The notes below the pieces were generated by a model. The model ran no database searches, was not told where the DNA came from, and saw only the letters and a list, made by a program, of their open reading frames with translations. This document shows, piece after piece, positions 61,800-64,000 of a stretch of 64,000 nucleotides of DNA. The stretch spans positions 5,971,001 through 6,035,000 of the forward strand of contig JBAMJR010000180.1 of NCBI GenBank assembly GCA_038501785.1, given 5' to 3'. Position 1 is the stretch's first letter. Every line of letters starts with the position of its first letter. A program made the position numbers and the translations under genes. Source of the DNA: Myoxocephalus aenaeus (taxonomy: Eukaryota; Chordata; Actinopteri; Perciformes; Cottidae).

Positions 61800-62109
61800 G
61801 CAGGAAAATAAGGTCCAGGGTCCAAAGTTAGATATAGTTATAATACAAGAATATTTAATAAAAAGTGATAGACAGACAGCTTATGCTTTTGATCGAGCTC
61901 CTTTTACTCCACCAGCGAACTCCACGGGCACGCAGGTCCGAGTCGCTTGCTAGTAGCCGGAAGAAGAGAACGCTCCTCCTTCATACAGTTAACTTTATAT
62001 CATTCATGGAGCCTAGAGCCCTCCCTCTCATTAACAGTCCGGCGTGCACACCTCTGGTTGCCGCTTTAACTCGCTATTGGCCCGCAACTAAAGTGACGGA
62101 GCCCCGTCC

Positions 62110-62140
<31 letters not shown>

Positions 62141-62240
62141 CTGCTGACCGGTAAAGTCTCAGACGTCAATCTTCAGCTCCGCCACCTCAGGCGAACAAGA
62201 GAACTACAAGTCCTTCTAGCGGCAGTACATGCAGCATGCA
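61800..62240 (-). repeat. LTR-like block with pol II promoter and poly(A) layout, minus strand
   Basis: On the minus strand a CCAATAG box (complement of 62074-62080) is followed about 75 bp on by ATATAAAG (complement of 61993-62000). About 135 bp further lies ATTAAA (complement of 61854-61859). This order and spacing fits the U3-R-U5 layout of a retrotransposon LTR. A TGTACTGCC start near 62229 is a candidate left edge. No matching second LTR, target duplication or gag-pol frame was found, so it would be a solo LTR. A host promoter on the antisense strand of lsamp is an alternative reading. It includes a (TTC)n tract. Confidence 0.4.
62111..62142. repeat. (TTC)10 microsatellite
   Basis: Trinucleotide homopyrimidine tract (GAA on the other strand), located just upstream of the CCAAT box of the minus-strand LTR-like block. 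Confidence 0.95.
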
Positions 62241-62579
62241 GCATCCATTCACACATTAATCATTTCACAGTAAATAAAAGTGACCTTCATATGCATACAA
62301 TTACAAATCCTTCATAATAATATCCCTTATTAATTATCATATTCCATGCATTGTAATGTACACAATAAACCTCACACTGTACAAGTCCAAATTTGACTAA
62401 CTAAACTCTAAAAAAAACTTCAGTCTCCACTTAAAAAAGTATGGAGTCTGAAAGAGAAAGAAGGAGTGGCAGACTGTGCTGAAAATTGTGTACTCTCGGA
62501 GTGAATGTTAAGAGACAACAGCGCACAACAGTGCAGCACAGAGCTTGTCCTTCAGAGTGACAGTGTTCACCTACTTCCA

Positions 62580-63050
62580 AACTTGCAGGAGTCTCTTCAA
62601 CACAATGAGCTTCAATAGTGTTAGCGTGTACTAATTATTAGATGCCTGGAAGAACTCAGTTCAACAACTTCTCTCGTTCTCTATATTTATTTATTAAATG
62701 ATCACACGTAAAGTAGCAAGCGCTGCAATTGCAAAAGCAGTGAGTGGTACAGCCAACACGCAGGTTGGGCAAAGAACAACTGCCCCACCACGGAAGTGTT
62801 GCCTTTCATACACAGTTTATCGTCACAGGTTCGTCTCGCCTCGTCCTAACATCTGATTCGCTCTATCCTGTCAAGAGGAGGAGAATCCCGTGTTCTCATC
62901 TTTTCTCACAAGACTGGAACACAACGACCAGTCTGCTTCCAGAATGTCAATATACTGATAAACAGGTGTGAGTGTTGTGGTGCAGAGCGTGGAACCTTGA
63001 GGAACAGACAACCGGACTGTTCTCACAGAAACGTCTCACAGAAAGTATTT
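62580..63050 (-). repeat. Second LTR-like block, minus strand (tentative)
   Basis: Read on the minus strand, the sequence passes from TGTGAGACGTTTCTGTGAGA through a non-coding stretch to AATAAATAAATATAGAG, a cluster of poly(A) signals (complement of 62679-62699). It then continues AACTGAGTTCTTCCAGGC and TAGTACACGCTAACA. The order recalls U3, R and U5 of a retroviral-type LTR. No clear TATA box, no target duplication and no internal genes are visible. Edges are approximate. Confidence 0.3.
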
Positions 63051-64000
63051 GTTAAACTGACCTCGCACAACCTGAACTCTAATAGACAGAAGAATAATGA
63101 AATGAAGAATATCTACAGAATATAAGGATTTATATTATCAATAGTCAGGCCAGCACACACTTATTGTACACAATGGCGAATTTCGGTCAATGCAGAGTTC
63201 TTTATTTATATTTTTCTTTTTCGAGAGGGGGTATTTCACAAAATTCCATGAAAAGAGGTTGCCAGTGGACAGGCAGCACTTATTTACAGTACAGTTTTCC
63301 CAAAGTCCCATCTGAAAGACTCAAACATGAAAAGATTTCTATTTGTTTTGTTATAACTGCTTTTTTTAGGGATGCTTTTCTGGTTCAGAAGTCATCCCTT
63401 TGCTGCTCCCTTGAGTCAAGGATGGGATGCACTGTGCGCTCTCAGTGTTTGATCCTGGCATTCCCACAGGCATTAAATGCTGGCTCGGCCCTTTTGTCAG
63501 TAAGAAAACAAAGGGAAGTATGGCTATCTCGACACATCTAGGTCCATCGTTTCTCCCACAGTCTTATTTTCTCTTTGTCTCTCTGCCTCTTTCACAAGAA
63601 CCTCCTCTCCTTTGATGGCGCCTTCACTGTCCTCCCTCTCCATTATCTGTCGCTCTCCATTTACCCTTTCACCCCCTCTCTCGTCTTTTCATCCCCACCC
63701 GTGTGGGGGAGAGAAGCAGCGACAGGAAGGGACGGCATGAGGGATGACCATTTGGGGGCGGAGGAGAGGGATGGAGGTGTGCAGGCCATTACAGACGGGG
63801 GGGCTAAGTGGTGCCTCGCCGTAACACTGTCTGACCATCTTAGCGCCTGGCTGGCCTCCGCCCAAGTCATTAAAGTTCCTTGTCCCAGCTGCGAAATAAA
63901 AGGCCATATCACTAAGGGACAATTTGGGTCCATGCTCAATCACGTTTATTGCAGCTCTATCACTGGCTCTTTGTTCCCGCCCCGGCTCGCAGCTGAGAGG
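63051..64000 (+). other. lsamp: lsamp intron 1 continuing to the window edge
   Basis: No exon or repeat with clear ends. A pyrimidine-rich stretch at about 63590-63700 and short open frames (63164-63541 on the + strand, 63661-63943 on the minus strand) show no recognisable domain. No splice acceptor followed by Ig-domain coding sequence is visible, so exon 2 lies outside. Confidence 0.55.

Noticed and set aside
1..64000. CRISPR arrays, phage or bacterial defence genes
   Set aside because: Tandem repeats are simple microsatellites or a minisatellite without unique spacers. Splice signals, fish transposons and long non-coding stretches show a vertebrate genome.

Overview
This window is vertebrate nuclear DNA, almost certainly from a teleost fish. 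It is AT-rich, gene-poor and full of (TG)n, (CA)n, (TA)n and (GA)n microsatellites. It carries transposon families typical of fish genomes: a Tc1-like element, piggyBac and hAT miniature elements, L2/CR1- and Rex1-like LINE pieces, and tRNA-like SINE repeats. There is no operon, phage, CRISPR or other prokaryotic structure.

The only host coding sequence I can support is one exon, 29770-29924 on the + strand. It encodes the signal peptide and the start of the first immunoglobulin domain of limbic system-associated membrane protein (lsamp, IgLON family) and ends at a strong splice donor. The next exon is not recognisable, so 29925-64000 (34 kb, to the window edge) reads as the first part of a very long intron 1. 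The 29 kb upstream reads as promoter-proximal and intergenic DNA. The likely promoter and 5' UTR lie around 29350-29769 and include a 71-bp (GA)n tract.

Layout: 538-1072 is a piggyBac-type MITE with TTAA target duplications. 4419-6491 is a degenerate 2.07-kb inverted-repeat element that has been entered by a 192-bp MITE (4862-5053) and a 500-bp hAT MITE (5235-5734, perfect 8-bp target duplication). The 500-bp hAT contains a tRNA-like pol III unit. About 7260-7600 is LTR-like and 7735-8190 is probably repeat-derived. 9229-10808 is a complete Tc1/mariner element with an uninterrupted 337-aa transposase carrying a DD37E triad. 11818-13040 is a decayed Rex1-like LINE, 23316-23485 a minisatellite, and 23535-24218 a 5'-truncated L2/CR1-like LINE with an open C-terminal frame. 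29030-29150 looks like a retroelement tail just upstream of lsamp. In the intron are retroelement 3' ends at about 37640-37990, 50253-50400 and 58447-58676, and two minus-strand promoter/poly(A)-bearing LTR-like blocks at 61800-62240 and 62580-63050.

No previously undescribed multigene system is visible. The best candidates for follow-up are the intact DD37E transposon, the three-element nested cluster with its tRNA-like unit, and possible regulatory elements in lsamp intron 1, which cannot be identified from one sequence without comparison to other species.
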